A stretch of DNA of 64,000 nucleotides, from positions 1 to 64,000 of the forward strand of contig NZ_JPQU01000032.1 of assembly GCF_000737245.1 (NCBI RefSeq), read 5' to 3'. Shown piece after piece: positions 38,795 to 47,667 of this stretch (position 1 is its first letter; each line of letters starts with the position of its first letter). The notes under the pieces are model-generated. The model made no database searches and was not told the origin of the DNA. It saw nothing but the letters and a program-made list of their open reading frames with translations. Origin of the DNA: Pseudomonas syringae. GTDB taxonomy: Bacteria > Pseudomonadota > Gammaproteobacteria > Pseudomonadales > Pseudomonadaceae. Both the position numbers and the translations under genes were made by a program.

Positions 38795-41020
38795 TCATTC
38801 ATTGAAGTCACGCCAGAAGCGTCTTTCATGGCGTTGAGACTGCGGCTGCCCGAAGGTTCCCAATTGCAGGCTGATCGCGCCAAGTTCGGCGCTGTCGTAA
38901 GGCGTAATACCCAGCCAGCCATAGCGCGCAATGACCATCGGGTGCGGGTGACCAAAGGCATTGTTGCGTCCTCGGGAAATCAGCACACCTTTCGGCCCGA
39001 CCGCTTGGAGAAAGTTTTTCGACGACGAGGTCCGGCTGCCGTGGTGCGGTGCCTGCAGCCAGTGCGCACGCAGATCGAAGCCGCTGTCGATCAAGGCCCG
39101 CTCGGCAGCCACATCGATGTCGCCCGTCAACAGAAGCCTTTCACCCTGCGCATCAACCATCAACACACACGACGACTGATTCCCCTCCCCGGCGTGCTGC
39201 CAGCGCCAGATTGAAAACGTCACACCGTCCCACTCCCAGCGTTGATCATTTTCACAAAGCTGGGTATTCAGAAGAGCGGGCAATCTGGCCAGTTCACCAC
39301 CCAGCACCCGCGCAACCGGCAAGCTTTGAAAAACAGCTAACGCACCCCCGGCATGATCGGCATCGGCGTGGCTGAGTACCATCAGGTCCAGTTTGGCCAC
39401 GCCAGCCTTGCGGATGGCTGGCAGCACCACACGCTGACCGACATCAAACTCGCCAAAACGCGGGCCAGCGTCATAAAGCAGAGCGTGTTGCCGGGTTCGC
39501 AGCATAATTGCCAGGCCCTGCCCCACATCCAGTTGCAGCACTTGCACTTGACCGTGAGGTACGGTTTTCAACGGTGGGAACACACACAGCAGCAATAACG
39601 GCCAGCCCAACGGCCGCACGGGTAGCCCGCTGGGCAACAGCAGTAACACCGCGCCCAACAGACTCAGCAGCCAGACCCAGATCGGCAACGCGCTGGGTAC
39701 CCAGGCGGGTAGCCAGTCAGCCATCCAGCCAAGGAACGTGAACAGCCATTGCAGCGCCCCGCCCGCGAGCCACAGCAGACTTTCCCCCAACAGCGGCACT
39801 GGCAGCAGCAATGTGCCGAGCAACGCAGGAGGCAACACCACGAAACTGACCCAGGGCACCGCGACCAGGTTGGCCACCGGCCCGCTGAGGCTGATGGGGA
39901 GGTTCAAGGCCAGCAGCACCGGCAATAAACCGATGGCAATCAACCATTGCGCGCGGGTCCAGCTGCGCAGCCAGCTCCAGGCGCCGAGCCGAGCGCTGAA
40001 AATCAGGATCAGAACCGCCACTGCGGCGAACGACAACCACAGACCGGGCCGCAGGCTGGCCAGCGGCTCCAGGATTAGCACCACATTAAGCGACAGCAAA
40101 AACGGCAAGGTCACGCCCAGATGACGAAAGCGCAGGCGCCAGATCAGGACCATACCCACCATCACACAGGCCCGCCGCACCGGCACGTCGAAGCCTGCCA
40201 GCAGGCCGTAAGCCAGCGCCGCGGCAAACGCCAGGCCGCACGCCCAAGGGAGCCAGGGCAGCGCTCGCGGCCAAAGCCCCCACCGGGCCAGACCGGCGAT
40301 CAGCCCATACATCACCCCCGCCAGCAGGCCAATGTGCTGACCGGAGATCACCAGCAAGTGCACAGCACCCGTATTTTGCAGGACTTCCCAATCGGCGCGA
40401 CTCAGGCCCGAACCGTCGCCCAGCACCAGCGCGGCCAGCCCGCCCTCACGCCCCTGTGCGTCCACGGCCAACAGGCGCTGGCGTATCCCGTCACGCCACC
40501 CGGACGCCACCGACGCCAGCCGCTCGCCATCTGCCACCGTGCCAGTCGCGCCAATCCGCTGGGCCAGCAGCCAGGCTTCATAATCAAACGCATCAGGGTT
40601 GACCAACCCGCCGGGCCGCTTGAGCTTTACCGCCAGCCGCCAGCGTTCGCCACTACGAATCTGCGGCCCGCCATACCAGGCCACGCGGATCAGCTCCGGC
40701 AAGCGGGTCCGGCGTGATTGGGGGTTTTCCAACTCAAAGCGCACCACTCCGTCAGCGGCAGCAGGCAAACCCACCACCTTGCCCTCCAGCCACAGCGTCT
40801 GGCCGTCGAGCCGTGTCGGCAATCGATCATTGAGCGCTGATTGGGCCGAGACACAAGCCCACGTAAAGCCCAGCAAAAACAGCGCCAGCGGATAGCTGCG
40901 AAACGGCAGCAGCATCAACGCCAGCACCGGCATCACCACTAACAACCAGACCGGTGGCAAGGTCGGTAAAAAGCGTAACGCCAGCAAACCCAAGGCGAAC
41001 GCGAACATCCCTGTGCGCAT
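38795..41020 (-). CDS. comEC: ComEC/Rec2-type DNA internalisation protein
   Basis: The 741-residue protein starts MRTGMFAFALGLLAL, followed by an N-terminal OB-fold-like domain (about 55-180), the competence domain with several membrane helices (about 190-470), and a C-terminal metallo-beta-lactamase domain with the metal motif SHADADHAGG (about 545). ComEC carries single-stranded DNA across the inner membrane during transformation; type IV pilus factors such as FimV and PilZ are also encoded in this window. Other competence genes are not seen. Confidence 0.95.
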   Translation of the reverse strand: MRTGMFAFALGLLALRFLPTLPPVWLLVVMPVLALMLLPFRSYPLALFLLGFTWACVSAQSALNDRLPTRLDGQTLWLEGKVVGLPAAADGVVRFELENPQSRRTRLPELIRVAWYGGPQIRSGERWRLAVKLKRPGGLVNPDAFDYEAWLLAQRIGATGTVADGERLASVASGWRDGIRQRLLAVDAQGREGGLAALVLGDGSGLSRADWEVLQNTGAVHLLVISGQHIGLLAGVMYGLIAGLARWGLWPRALPWLPWACGLAFAAALAYGLLAGFDVPVRRACVMVGMVLIWRLRFRHLGVTLPFLLSLNVVLILEPLASLRPGLWLSFAAVAVLILIFSARLGAWSWLRSWTRAQWLIAIGLLPVLLALNLPISLSGPVANLVAVPWVSFVVLPPALLGTLLLPVPLLGESLLWLAGGALQWLFTFLGWMADWLPAWVPSALPIWVWLLSLLGAVLLLLPSGLPVRPLGWPLLLLCVFPPLKTVPHGQVQVLQLDVGQGLAIMLRTRQHALLYDAGPRFGEFDVGQRVVLPAIRKAGVAKLDLMVLSHADADHAGGALAVFQSLPVARVLGGELARLPALLNTQLCENDQRWEWDGVTFSIWRWQHAGEGNQSSCVLMVDAQGERLLLTGDIDVAAERALIDSGFDLRAHWLQAPHHGSRTSSSKNFLQAVGPKGVLISRGRNNAFGHPHPMVIARYGWLGITPYDSAELGAISLQLGTFGQPQSQRHERRFWRDFNE

Positions 41021-41117
41021 ACAAGCTCATCTCTGATAACCGCGAAGATCATCACAAGGCTTAGCGCAACCGGGAGCGAGCGTCGGAATCAAGTGTCACA
41101 AGGTCTGAATTTCAGGC

Positions 41118-41151
41118 AAAAAAAACGCCCATCCTGAGATGAGCGTTTTTT
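41118..41151 (-). terminator. rluB terminator
   Basis: On the minus strand AAAAAACGC-TCATC and GATGGGCG-TTTTTTTT pair around a CTGA-type loop, ending in eight T's 13 bp after the rluB stop. The plus strand also ends in T's, but no plus-strand gene leads into it. Confidence 0.88.
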
Positions 41152-41163
41152 CACGACTGACGT

Positions 41164-42411
41164 TTACTGCGGTTTGCGACGACCGAAGCCCGGGCGCTGG
41201 CCCGAACCCGATGCCGGGCCACGGCGCTTGCCGGACGGCGCGTCGTCAACCAGGGTGATACCCGGACGTTTCGGCGACGGCTTGGCTGGCCGCTTGTTCA
41301 TGTCGCTTGGACGCTCAGCCACTGGCGTGCCACGGCTGTTGTCGCTGCGACCATTGGCCGGACGCGGGCTGCGCGGCGACGGCTTGCTCGGATCGTTACG
41401 CTGACCACGGTTCGAATCGGTGCGCGGTGCAGCTGGACGCTGGGCCCGATCACGGTCGCTGCCGGTGATCTGCGGCTGACGCGGCGCACGATCGTGGGTC
41501 GGGGCGGCATCTTTCGCCGGACGCAATGTGCGCACGACCCGCTCGCCTTTGCCCAACGGACGGGACGACTGGCGCTGCAAGCGCTCAAGTTTGTCCTTGG
41601 TCTTGGCGTTCATCTGTGGCTGAGCCACAGGCGTCAGGCCCACTTCAGCACTGAGTACGTCGACTTCGTACTGGCTCATTTCGCGCCAGCGGCCCATCGG
41701 CAGGTCAGAGTTGAGGAACACCGGCCCGTAACGCACGCGCTTCAGACGGCTGACCACCAGACCCTGGGATTCCCACAGGCGACGGACTTCGCGGTTGCGA
41801 CCTTCCATCACCACGCAGTGATACCAGTGGTTGAAACCTTCACCGCCTGGCGCTTGCTGGATATCGGTGAAGCGAGCCGGACCGTCTTCGAGGACAACGC
41901 CAGCTTTCAGGCGCGCAATCATGTCGTCGTCGACTTCGCCACGGACACGCACCGCGTATTCACGGTCCATTTCGAACGAAGGGTGCATCAGGCGGTTGGC
42001 CAGCTCACCGTCAGTGGTGAACATCAGCAGACCGGTGGTGTTGATGTCCAGACGACCGATGTTGACCCAACGGCCTTCTTTTGGACGCGGCAGGCGATCG
42101 AACACCGTCGGGCGACCTTCAGGGTCGTCACGGGTACAGATTTCACCGTCCGGCTTGTTGTACATGATCACGCGGCGCACCGTTTCGGCGGCCTCTTCAC
42201 GCTTGATGACGCGGCCATCAACGCTGATCGCATCGTGCAGATCGACCCGTTGACCAAGGGTCGCGTCCTTGCCATTGACCTTAATCCGGCCCTGGCTGAT
42301 CCAGGCTTCGACGTCGCGACGCGAGCCTACGCCAATACGTGCCAGAACCTTCTGCAGCTTTTCGCCTGCGGGTCCGATTTCCTGGCTGTCCTGCTTGTCT
42401 TTTTCACTCAT
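41164..42411 (-). CDS. rluB: 23S rRNA pseudouridine synthase B
   Basis: RluB modifies U2605 of 23S rRNA. The 415-residue protein has an S4 domain (about 17-75) and the catalytic Asp in GRLDINTTGLL. From about residue 255 on it carries a basic, Pro/Arg/Ser-rich tail (RPAAPRTDSNRGQRND, RNGRSDNSRG) of about 160 residues. Such tails are common but variable in pseudomonads and may bind RNA. Its neighbours downstream in transcription differ from P. aeruginosa, where comEC is not adjacent. Confidence 0.95.
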   Translation of the reverse strand: MSEKDKQDSQEIGPAGEKLQKVLARIGVGSRRDVEAWISQGRIKVNGKDATLGQRVDLHDAISVDGRVIKREEAAETVRRVIMYNKPDGEICTRDDPEGRPTVFDRLPRPKEGRWVNIGRLDINTTGLLMFTTDGELANRLMHPSFEMDREYAVRVRGEVDDDMIARLKAGVVLEDGPARFTDIQQAPGGEGFNHWYHCVVMEGRNREVRRLWESQGLVVSRLKRVRYGPVFLNSDLPMGRWREMSQYEVDVLSAEVGLTPVAQPQMNAKTKDKLERLQRQSSRPLGKGERVVRTLRPAKDAAPTHDRAPRQPQITGSDRDRAQRPAAPRTDSNRGQRNDPSKPSPRSPRPANGRSDNSRGTPVAERPSDMNKRPAKPSPKRPGITLVDDAPSGKRRGPASGSGQRPGFGRRKPQ

Positions 42412-42596
42412 CTGGGCACCTCCCGGTGTGTCGATTCAGGGGACGCCGAGGACCGGCGTGACCTGTTGCCTGGGCCGTGGATAGCCGCAGGACATCATTC
42501 TGATAAAGCTGATGGCGAGCATGAATCGCCAAAAGGTCGCGAATCATACGCTCACCCAGCGCAATGCGCATCAGAGCGTAGTCGAAAACAGGTGGG

Positions 42597-42788
42597 TTAT
42601 TTCTTTTTCCGCCGACCGGCTTTCTTCAAATCCTTCAAGCGAACCGCCGAATCGGCGAGCACGCCTTTGCGTTCGTCCTTGTCCATTTTCTTCCAGCCCT
42701 TGATTTCCTTCTTGCTCCGGCCACAGCCGATGCAGATGTCGTCGTCGAATTTGCAGAGGCTGATACAGGGATTTTTGCTGCTGCTCAT
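42597..42788 (-). CDS. DUF1289 family small cysteine protein
   Basis: Starting at MSSSKNPCISLC (42788) gives 63 residues. The family pattern is clear: CISLCKFDDDICIGCGRSKKEI, four cysteines likely binding metal, then a conserved W and a very basic tail (KKAGRRKKK). Function unknown. It lies between scpB and rluB in the same orientation. The longer in-frame start contains repeat sequence and is not used. Confidence 0.88.
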   Translation of the reverse strand: MSSSKNPCISLCKFDDDICIGCGRSKKEIKGWKKMDKDERKGVLADSAVRLKDLKKAGRRKKK

Positions 42789-42822
42789 CACTAATGCCCT
42801 GCACAGAGACGGTATAAAACCT

Positions 42823-42914
42823 TGTGGGAGCGAGCTTGCTCGCGAAGAAGTCGGTACATCCGGCACATTTTTCTAGCAGGTAATATCGCTTTCGCGAGCA
42901 AGCTCGCTCCCACA
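42823..42914. repeat. REP-like palindrome pair (GTGGGAGCGAGCTTGCTCGCGA)
   Basis: GTGGGAGCGAGCTTGCTCGC and its inverted copy face each other about 45 bp apart, between scpB and the DUF1289 gene. Same family as the pairs at 48364, 50480, 55971 and 58853. Confidence 0.93.
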
Positions 42915-42926
42915 GAGAGGCTGCGC

Positions 42927-43694
42927 CTACAGTGGACCGGCCCCGTCGTCTGATTCCTTATCAGGCTCATCCAGCAACAAATCATCAAAGTCGATCTTCA
43001 GACCCTGCTCCATGGAGTCAAGTTCGACCAACAGGCTGCGAAAACTGGTTTCGTCCCTGGGTTCTTCAGGCTCCGCATCAGGATCAATACTGGCGTCGGC
43101 CAGGGCTTGCAGATGCGCAGGCACCGGAGCGTCTTCGAAGTCCATCACCGGGTCAGGTTCCAGCTCACGCAAATCGGCGAGCGGCGGCAAGTCGTCGAGG
43201 TTTTTCAGATTGAAGTGATCGAGAAATGCCTTGGTCGTCGCGAACATTGCCGGACGGCCGGGCACTTCGCGATACCCCACGACTCGGATCCATTCGCGCT
43301 CCAGCAACGTCTTGACGATATGACTGTTAACCGCCACACCCCGCACGTCTTCAATCTCGCCACGAGTAATCGGCTGACGATAGGCAATCAACGCCATGGT
43401 TTCCAGCATGGCTCGGGAATAACGCTGGGGCCGTTCTTCCCACAGGCGCCCGACCCACGGGGAGAATTTCTCGCGGATCTGCAAGCGGTAGCCGGACGCG
43501 ACTTCCTTAAGCTCAAAGGCCCTGCCTTCACAGGATTTACCCAGCAGCTGCAGGGCTTTCTTGAAGACCGGCGGTTCCGGACGCTCGCCCTCTTCGAACA
43601 ATTCGAACAGGCGTTCCAGGGATTGCGGCTTACCCGAGGCCAATAGGAATGCTTCCAGCAACGGGGCCAGCTCGCGGGGTTCATTGAGGTTCAT
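42927..43694 (-). CDS. scpB: segregation and condensation protein B
   Basis: ScpB, with ScpA and SMC, forms bacterial condensin. The start at MNLNEPRELAPLLEAFL (43694) gives 255 residues, with two winged-helix domains up to about 175 (ALIAYRQPITRGEIEDVRG is the core motif). The C-terminal 70 residues are acidic. The coding start overlaps the scpA stop by a few bases within an 11-bp gap region. Pseudomonas has MukBEF/MksBEF and SMC-ScpAB side by side. Confidence 0.94.
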   Translation of the reverse strand: MNLNEPRELAPLLEAFLLASGKPQSLERLFELFEEGERPEPPVFKKALQLLGKSCEGRAFELKEVASGYRLQIREKFSPWVGRLWEERPQRYSRAMLETMALIAYRQPITRGEIEDVRGVAVNSHIVKTLLEREWIRVVGYREVPGRPAMFATTKAFLDHFNLKNLDDLPPLADLRELEPDPVMDFEDAPVPAHLQALADASIDPDAEPEEPRDETSFRSLLVELDSMEQGLKIDFDDLLLDEPDKESDDGAGPL

Positions 43695-43704
43695 TGATCT
43701 GCTC

Positions 43705-44535
43705 TTATTCGGCTCGCGCCCGCACATGGATAACGGCGAAGGGCTCATTCTGCACCAGTTCCACCAAGGACTCCTTGACCAGCTCAAGCACGGCCATGAA
43801 CGTCACCACCACGCCCAGCCGCCCTTCTTCGGCGGTGAACAGCTCGGCAAATGGCACAAACCCGCCACCCTTCAGGCGCTCCAGCACGTCACTCATACGT
43901 TCTCGGGTGGACAACGCTTCCCGGCTGACCTGATGGCTTTCGAACATGTCGCCACGGCGTAACACTTCGGCCATGGACATCAGCAGCTCATCCAGGCTGA
44001 CATCGGGCAACAGTTTTCGCGCCCGGGCTTCAGGGGCGTCAAGTTTCGGTACAGTGACATCCCTTCCAACCCGGGTCAGTTGGTCGATGCCTTCAGCGGC
44101 TGCCTTGAAGCGCTCGTATTCCTGCAGACGGCGGATCAGTTCAGCGCGGGGGTCGTCCTCTTCGGCTTCAACCTCGGCGGAACGCGGTAGCAACATGCGC
44201 GACTTGATCTCGGCCAGCATGGCAGCCATGACCAGATATTCCGCCGCCAATTCCAGGCGCACGCTCTTCATCAACTCGACGTAGCCCATGTACTGCTTGG
44301 TGATTTCCGCCACCGGGATATCGAGGATGTCGATGTTCTGCTTGCGAATCAGGTACAGCAGCAGGTCCAGCGGGCCTTCGAAGGCTTCGAGAAAGACTTC
44401 AAGGGCATCCGGCGGAATGTACAGATCGATAGGCATCTGCGTGACCGCCTGGCCATAGACCATGGCGAACGGCAGTTCCTGCTGGGCCCCGGCCTGGCTG
44501 TCGAGAGTTTCGACGCTGCTTGTCGCTCCTGACAT
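43705..44535 (-). CDS. scpA: segregation and condensation protein A
   Basis: The 276-residue kleisin has the conserved N-terminal motif FEGPLDLLLYLIRKQNIDILDIPVA (about 53-77), the helical SMC-head contact, and a C-terminal winged helix. The first 35 residues before YIPPDALEVFLEAFE are poorly conserved. Its ATG overlaps the stop of the YciO gene (TAATG). Confidence 0.95.
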   Translation of the reverse strand: MSGATSSVETLDSQAGAQQELPFAMVYGQAVTQMPIDLYIPPDALEVFLEAFEGPLDLLLYLIRKQNIDILDIPVAEITKQYMGYVELMKSVRLELAAEYLVMAAMLAEIKSRMLLPRSAEVEAEEDDPRAELIRRLQEYERFKAAAEGIDQLTRVGRDVTVPKLDAPEARARKLLPDVSLDELLMSMAEVLRRGDMFESHQVSREALSTRERMSDVLERLKGGGFVPFAELFTAEEGRLGVVVTFMAVLELVKESLVELVQNEPFAVIHVRARAE

Positions 44536-45164
44536 TACGCCTGCACACCAAAAGGTGAAGGGTCGCCGCAGCCAACGCGAATGACCTGCGGCTCACCTTC
44601 GGCCAGATTGATCACCGTTGATGCCGAAATGCCGCCAATCCCGCCGTCGATAATCAGATCAACCTGATGCTCGAGGATCTGGCGCATGTCGTAAGGATCG
44701 CTCAATGGCACTGTCTCGCCGGGCATGATCAGGCTGACGCTCATCAGCGGCTCGCCCAGTTCTTCGAGCAGCGCCTGAGCGATGGGATGCTCCGGAACCC
44801 GCAGGCCAATGGTGCGGCGCTTGGGATGCAGAATCAGTCGCGGCACTTCGCGAGTGGCATTGAGAATGAAGGTGTAAGGCCCCGGCGTGTGCGCCTTGAG
44901 CGCGCGGAAAGCCCCGGTGTCGACTTTGGCGAACAGGCCCAGTTGCGACAGGTCGCAGCACATCAGGGTGAAGTTGTGCTTGTCGTCCAGCTGCCGCAGA
45001 CGGCGAATGCGCTCAATGGCGCTTTTGTCGCCCAATTGACAACCCAGCGCGTAGGACGAATCGGTTGGATAGACCACCAGCCCGCCGGCCTTGATGATTT
45101 CCACCGCCTGTTTAATCAGGCGCGGCTGCGGGTTTTCCGGATGGACCTGGAAAAATTGACTCAC
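44535..45164 (-). CDS. Sua5/YciO/YrdC family protein (YciO type)
   Basis: The start at GTG 45164, with AGGAAG upstream, gives 209 residues beginning SQFFQVHPENPQPRL; the frame extends upstream into non-conserved sequence. The YrdC fold is seen in GGLVVYPTDSSYALGCQLG and KRRTIGLRVPEHPI. TsaC makes threonylcarbamoyl-AMP for tRNA t6A; YciO is related, with a weaker or different activity. The position beside the PHP gene (as in E. coli yciV-yciO) supports YciO. Confidence 0.92.
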   Translation of the reverse strand: MSQFFQVHPENPQPRLIKQAVEIIKAGGLVVYPTDSSYALGCQLGDKSAIERIRRLRQLDDKHNFTLMCCDLSQLGLFAKVDTGAFRALKAHTPGPYTFILNATREVPRLILHPKRRTIGLRVPEHPIAQALLEELGEPLMSVSLIMPGETVPLSDPYDMRQILEHQVDLIIDGGIGGISASTVINLAEGEPQVIRVGCGDPSPFGVQA

Positions 45165-45177
45165 GGTAACTTCCTGT

Positions 45178-46041
45178 TCAGACGGCGGCAGTAGGCTGGT
45201 CATGTTTGAATCGAGCCCAAAGTGGCGGCAAGTCTTCGGGAACCGGGCGATAAATACCTATTTCGGCCCAGCCTCCCGGAGCATGAAAATCACTGCCGGC
45301 GGTAACCAGCAGACCAAATTCACGAGCCAGAATGGCCAGGGTTCCGACCTGCTCGGCAGGTTGCAGACCGTTGACCACTTCAATGGCATGGCCGCCGGCC
45401 TGAAGAAAGTCGGCGACCAGTTTACGACGCTTGCTACGGGTGAAATCGTAATGCGAAGGGTGCGCTAGGCTGACCCAGGCGTTGGACTCCCGCAAAGTGG
45501 CGACGGTTTCCTCCAGTGTCGGCCAGTGTTGCTTCACATCACCCAGCTTGCCCGCACCCAGCCATTTACGAAACGCCTCGGCGCGATCCTTGACGAACCC
45601 GGCACGCACCATGAAGTCGGCGAAGTGTGGTCGAGCCGGAGCATTGCCGCTGTCGCCCAGTTCTTGCTGAATGGCTCGGGCACCTTCCAGCGCACCGGGC
45701 ATACCTTTGATCGCCAATTTTCGACTGATTTCTTCGGCTCGTAGCCATCGGCCATCATGCAAGCGGGCGATAGCCGCGACCAAAGCCGGAGCATCAACGG
45801 CAAAACCATAGCCCAGAATATGGATGGTTGCCCCGCCCCAGGTGCAGGAAAGCTCAACGCCATTCACCAGCTGCATACCTAGCGCATGCGCCGCCGTACG
45901 GGCCTCGGCGAGCCCTTCGAGGGTGTCGTGATCGGTCAGGGAAAGGACGCGCACGCCGTTTTCATAAGCACGGGCGACCAGAACCGAAGGCGCGAGGGCG
46001 CCATCGGAGGCGGTGCTGTGGCAGTGCAGGTCAACATTCAT
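45178..46041 (-). CDS. PHP-domain phosphoesterase (YciV/RNase AM type)
   Basis: The 287-residue reading starts MNVDLHCHSTASDGALAP. PHP motifs are HCHSTASDG, LTDHDT, and the VSLAHPSHYD and GSDFHAPG segments carrying metal ligands. E. coli YciV is a 5'-3' exoribonuclease acting on 5'-phosphorylated RNA and rRNA precursors (RNase AM). The neighbouring YciO gene is the same as in E. coli. It diverges from yciB. Confidence 0.93.
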   Translation of the reverse strand: MNVDLHCHSTASDGALAPSVLVARAYENGVRVLSLTDHDTLEGLAEARTAAHALGMQLVNGVELSCTWGGATIHILGYGFAVDAPALVAAIARLHDGRWLRAEEISRKLAIKGMPGALEGARAIQQELGDSGNAPARPHFADFMVRAGFVKDRAEAFRKWLGAGKLGDVKQHWPTLEETVATLRESNAWVSLAHPSHYDFTRSKRRKLVADFLQAGGHAIEVVNGLQPAEQVGTLAILAREFGLLVTAGSDFHAPGGWAEIGIYRPVPEDLPPLWARFKHDQPTAAV

Positions 46042-46107
46042 AGGTGGCGCTTTCGCTATCATTGATGTTTGTTATTATGCCGCCACATCCTGCTTCTGGC
46101 TGCCATT

Positions 46108-46710
46108 GTGAAACAATTCATCGACTTCATCCCGCTGCTGCTGTTTTTCATCGTTTACAAAATCGAGCCTCGCGCCGTCGATATCCTCGGCAATAGCTAC
46201 ATGCTGGGTGGTATTTTCAGTGCGACCGCCATGCTGATCGTCAGTTCAGTGGTGGTGTACGGCATTCTGTTCATCAAACAGGGCAAGCTGGAAAAGAGCC
46301 AGTGGCTGACGCTGGTCGCCTGCCTGGTGTTCGGCAGCCTCACCCTGGCCTTCCACAGCGAAACCTTCCTGAAGTGGAAGGCGCCGGTGGTGAACTGGCT
46401 GTTTGCCCTGGCTTTTCTCGGCAGCCACTTCATTGGTGACCGTCCGCTGATCCAGCGGATCATGGGCCACGCTGTGAGCTTGCCTCCAGCGATCTGGGTC
46501 AAACTGAACATCGCCTGGATCATCTTCTTCCTGTTCTGCGGTGCGGCCAACCTTTATGTGGCCTTCACCTATCAGGAATTCTGGGTGGACTTCAAAGTAT
46601 TCGGCAGCCTGGGCATGACCCTGCTGTTCCTGATTGGCCAGGGCGTGTTCCTTGCCAAGCACATGCATGACCCGGCCGCGACGCCGCCAACCACAAAAAC
46701 CGAGGACTGA
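46108..46710 (+). CDS. yciB: septation protein A (YciB)
   Basis: YciB is a multi-pass inner membrane protein that interacts with division and elongation proteins. The start at GTG 46108 ([14 protein letters not shown]) gives the usual 200 residues; the ATG at 46069 would add 13 residues of unlike sequence. About five hydrophobic segments are seen. yciI follows after 1 bp, as in E. coli (yciB-yciI gene area). Confidence 0.95.
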   Translation: MKQFIDFIPLLLFFIVYKIEPRAVDILGNSYMLGGIFSATAMLIVSSVVVYGILFIKQGKLEKSQWLTLVACLVFGSLTLAFHSETFLKWKAPVVNWLFALAFLGSHFIGDRPLIQRIMGHAVSLPPAIWVKLNIAWIIFFLFCGAANLYVAFTYQEFWVDFKVFGSLGMTLLFLIGQGVFLAKHMHDPAATPPTTKTED

Positions 46711-46711
46711 C

Positions 46712-47011
46712 ATGCTCTACGCAATCATTGCTACAGACGTCGAAAACTCCCTGGAAAAACGCTTGAGCGTGCGCCCCGCTCACCTTGAGCGCCTCAACGC
46801 CCTCAAGGCTGAAGGACGCCTGGTTCTGGCCGGGCCGCACCCGGCGGTGGACAGCAATGATCCTGGCGCTGCGGGTTTCTCCGGCAGTCTGATCGTTGCC
46901 GAGTTCGAATCCCTGAGCGCCGCGAAAAGCTGGGCCGAAGCCGACCCGTTTGTCAAAGCCGGGGTGTACGGCAATGTTGTAGTCAAGCCTTTCAAGCAAG
47001 TCCTGCCTTAG
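46712..47011 (+). CDS. YciI family protein
   Basis: The 99-residue protein [13 protein letters not shown] has the ferredoxin-like dimeric fold of YciI, with the conserved RPAHLERL His and an AFVx[16 protein letters not shown] segment near the end. Function is unknown apart from a possible hydrolase activity in one homologue. It starts 1 bp after the yciB stop. Confidence 0.94.
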   Translation: MLYAIIATDVENSLEKRLSVRPAHLERLNALKAEGRLVLAGPHPAVDSNDPGAAGFSGSLIVAEFESLSAAKSWAEADPFVKAGVYGNVVVKPFKQVLP

Positions 47012-47025
47012 TCCCTCGTCATACG

Positions 47026-47141
47026 GTGGGACCGGCGCGTGGGACCGGCTTTAGCCGGGAAGAGGCAGTAAAACCAGCACATTTACTGTGTCAGGAATAC
47101 AGCCTTCCCGGCTAAAGCCGGTCCCACTAGCCGGTCCCACA
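47026..47141. repeat. REP-like palindrome cluster (GTGGGACCGGCTTTAGCCGGG)
   Basis: A GTGGGACCGGCTTTAGCCGG unit and its inverted copy (47104-47127) face each other, with partial flanking copies GTGGGACCGGCG (47026) and CCGGTCCCAC (47131). It follows yciI and may end its transcript. The remaining stretch to 47249 contains a small palindrome CTCGAC-TCACT-GTCGAG at 47199-47215. Confidence 0.88.
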
Positions 47142-47249
47142 CGATTACTACTTCGCTCACTAATCATTCCCAACGCCCTGCCGACAACCTGTTGAATGCT
47201 CGACTCACTGTCGAGAACGCTGCCATTTTTAAAAACAACAGGAGTTCAG

Positions 47250-47660
47250 ATGCGTTCAGGTTCGGTGTGTCTGCTGGTTATGATCTTGGCAACGGGTACC
47301 CCTGCCCTGGCCGAAGAAACGAACGGTTCAGCATCTCAGATGGTGCCTTCGCCATCTGTGGCGAATAACGTCAGCGACCTGCAACAAAGGCTGGCGGAAA
47401 GCGAGCGCCAACGCCTGGAGCTGCTCAAGCAAGTGCAGAATGTCGATGCTGACCGTGACGGCGCACTACTGAGTCGTCTTCGCCAGGAGAACCAAAGGCT
47501 CAAGTTGCAACTCAAAGAAGCACAATCCGTTGAACCGCAGCGCCTCCTCACCGAACAGCAGCAATGGTTCGTGACCGGTGGTGGTGTTGCGCTGATAGCC
47601 CTTCTGTGCGGTATCTTTGCTCGCGGTGGACGTAAGCAGCGTCGACAGTGGCTAAATTGA
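47250..47660 (+). CDS. YgiM-like small membrane protein without SH3 domain
   Basis: A 136-residue protein with an AGGAG site before MRSGSVCLL. It has a signal peptide (about 1-22, TPALA), a short acidic linker, a coiled coil (about 36-95, heptads LQQRLAESERQRLELLKQ), and a C-terminal membrane helix (about 107-125) followed by a basic tail RGGRKQRRQ. This order matches YgiM/TIGR04211 proteins, which normally have an SH3 domain after the signal peptide; here it is missing. It lies 7 bp upstream of cpxR, so it is probably in its operon. Confidence 0.82.
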   Translation: MRSGSVCLLVMILATGTPALAEETNGSASQMVPSPSVANNVSDLQQRLAESERQRLELLKQVQNVDADRDGALLSRLRQENQRLKLQLKEAQSVEPQRLLTEQQQWFVTGGGVALIALLCGIFARGGRKQRRQWLN

Positions 47661-47667
47661 GTGAGAA

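Noticed and set aside
41494..42876. A 460-codon open frame opposite rluB
   Set aside because: Antisense of rluB and part of the downstream repeat; no recognisable domain.
43705..44535. scpA N-terminal extension as a fused domain
   Set aside because: The first 35 residues are short and low in complexity, with no domain; they look like normal variable N-terminal sequence.
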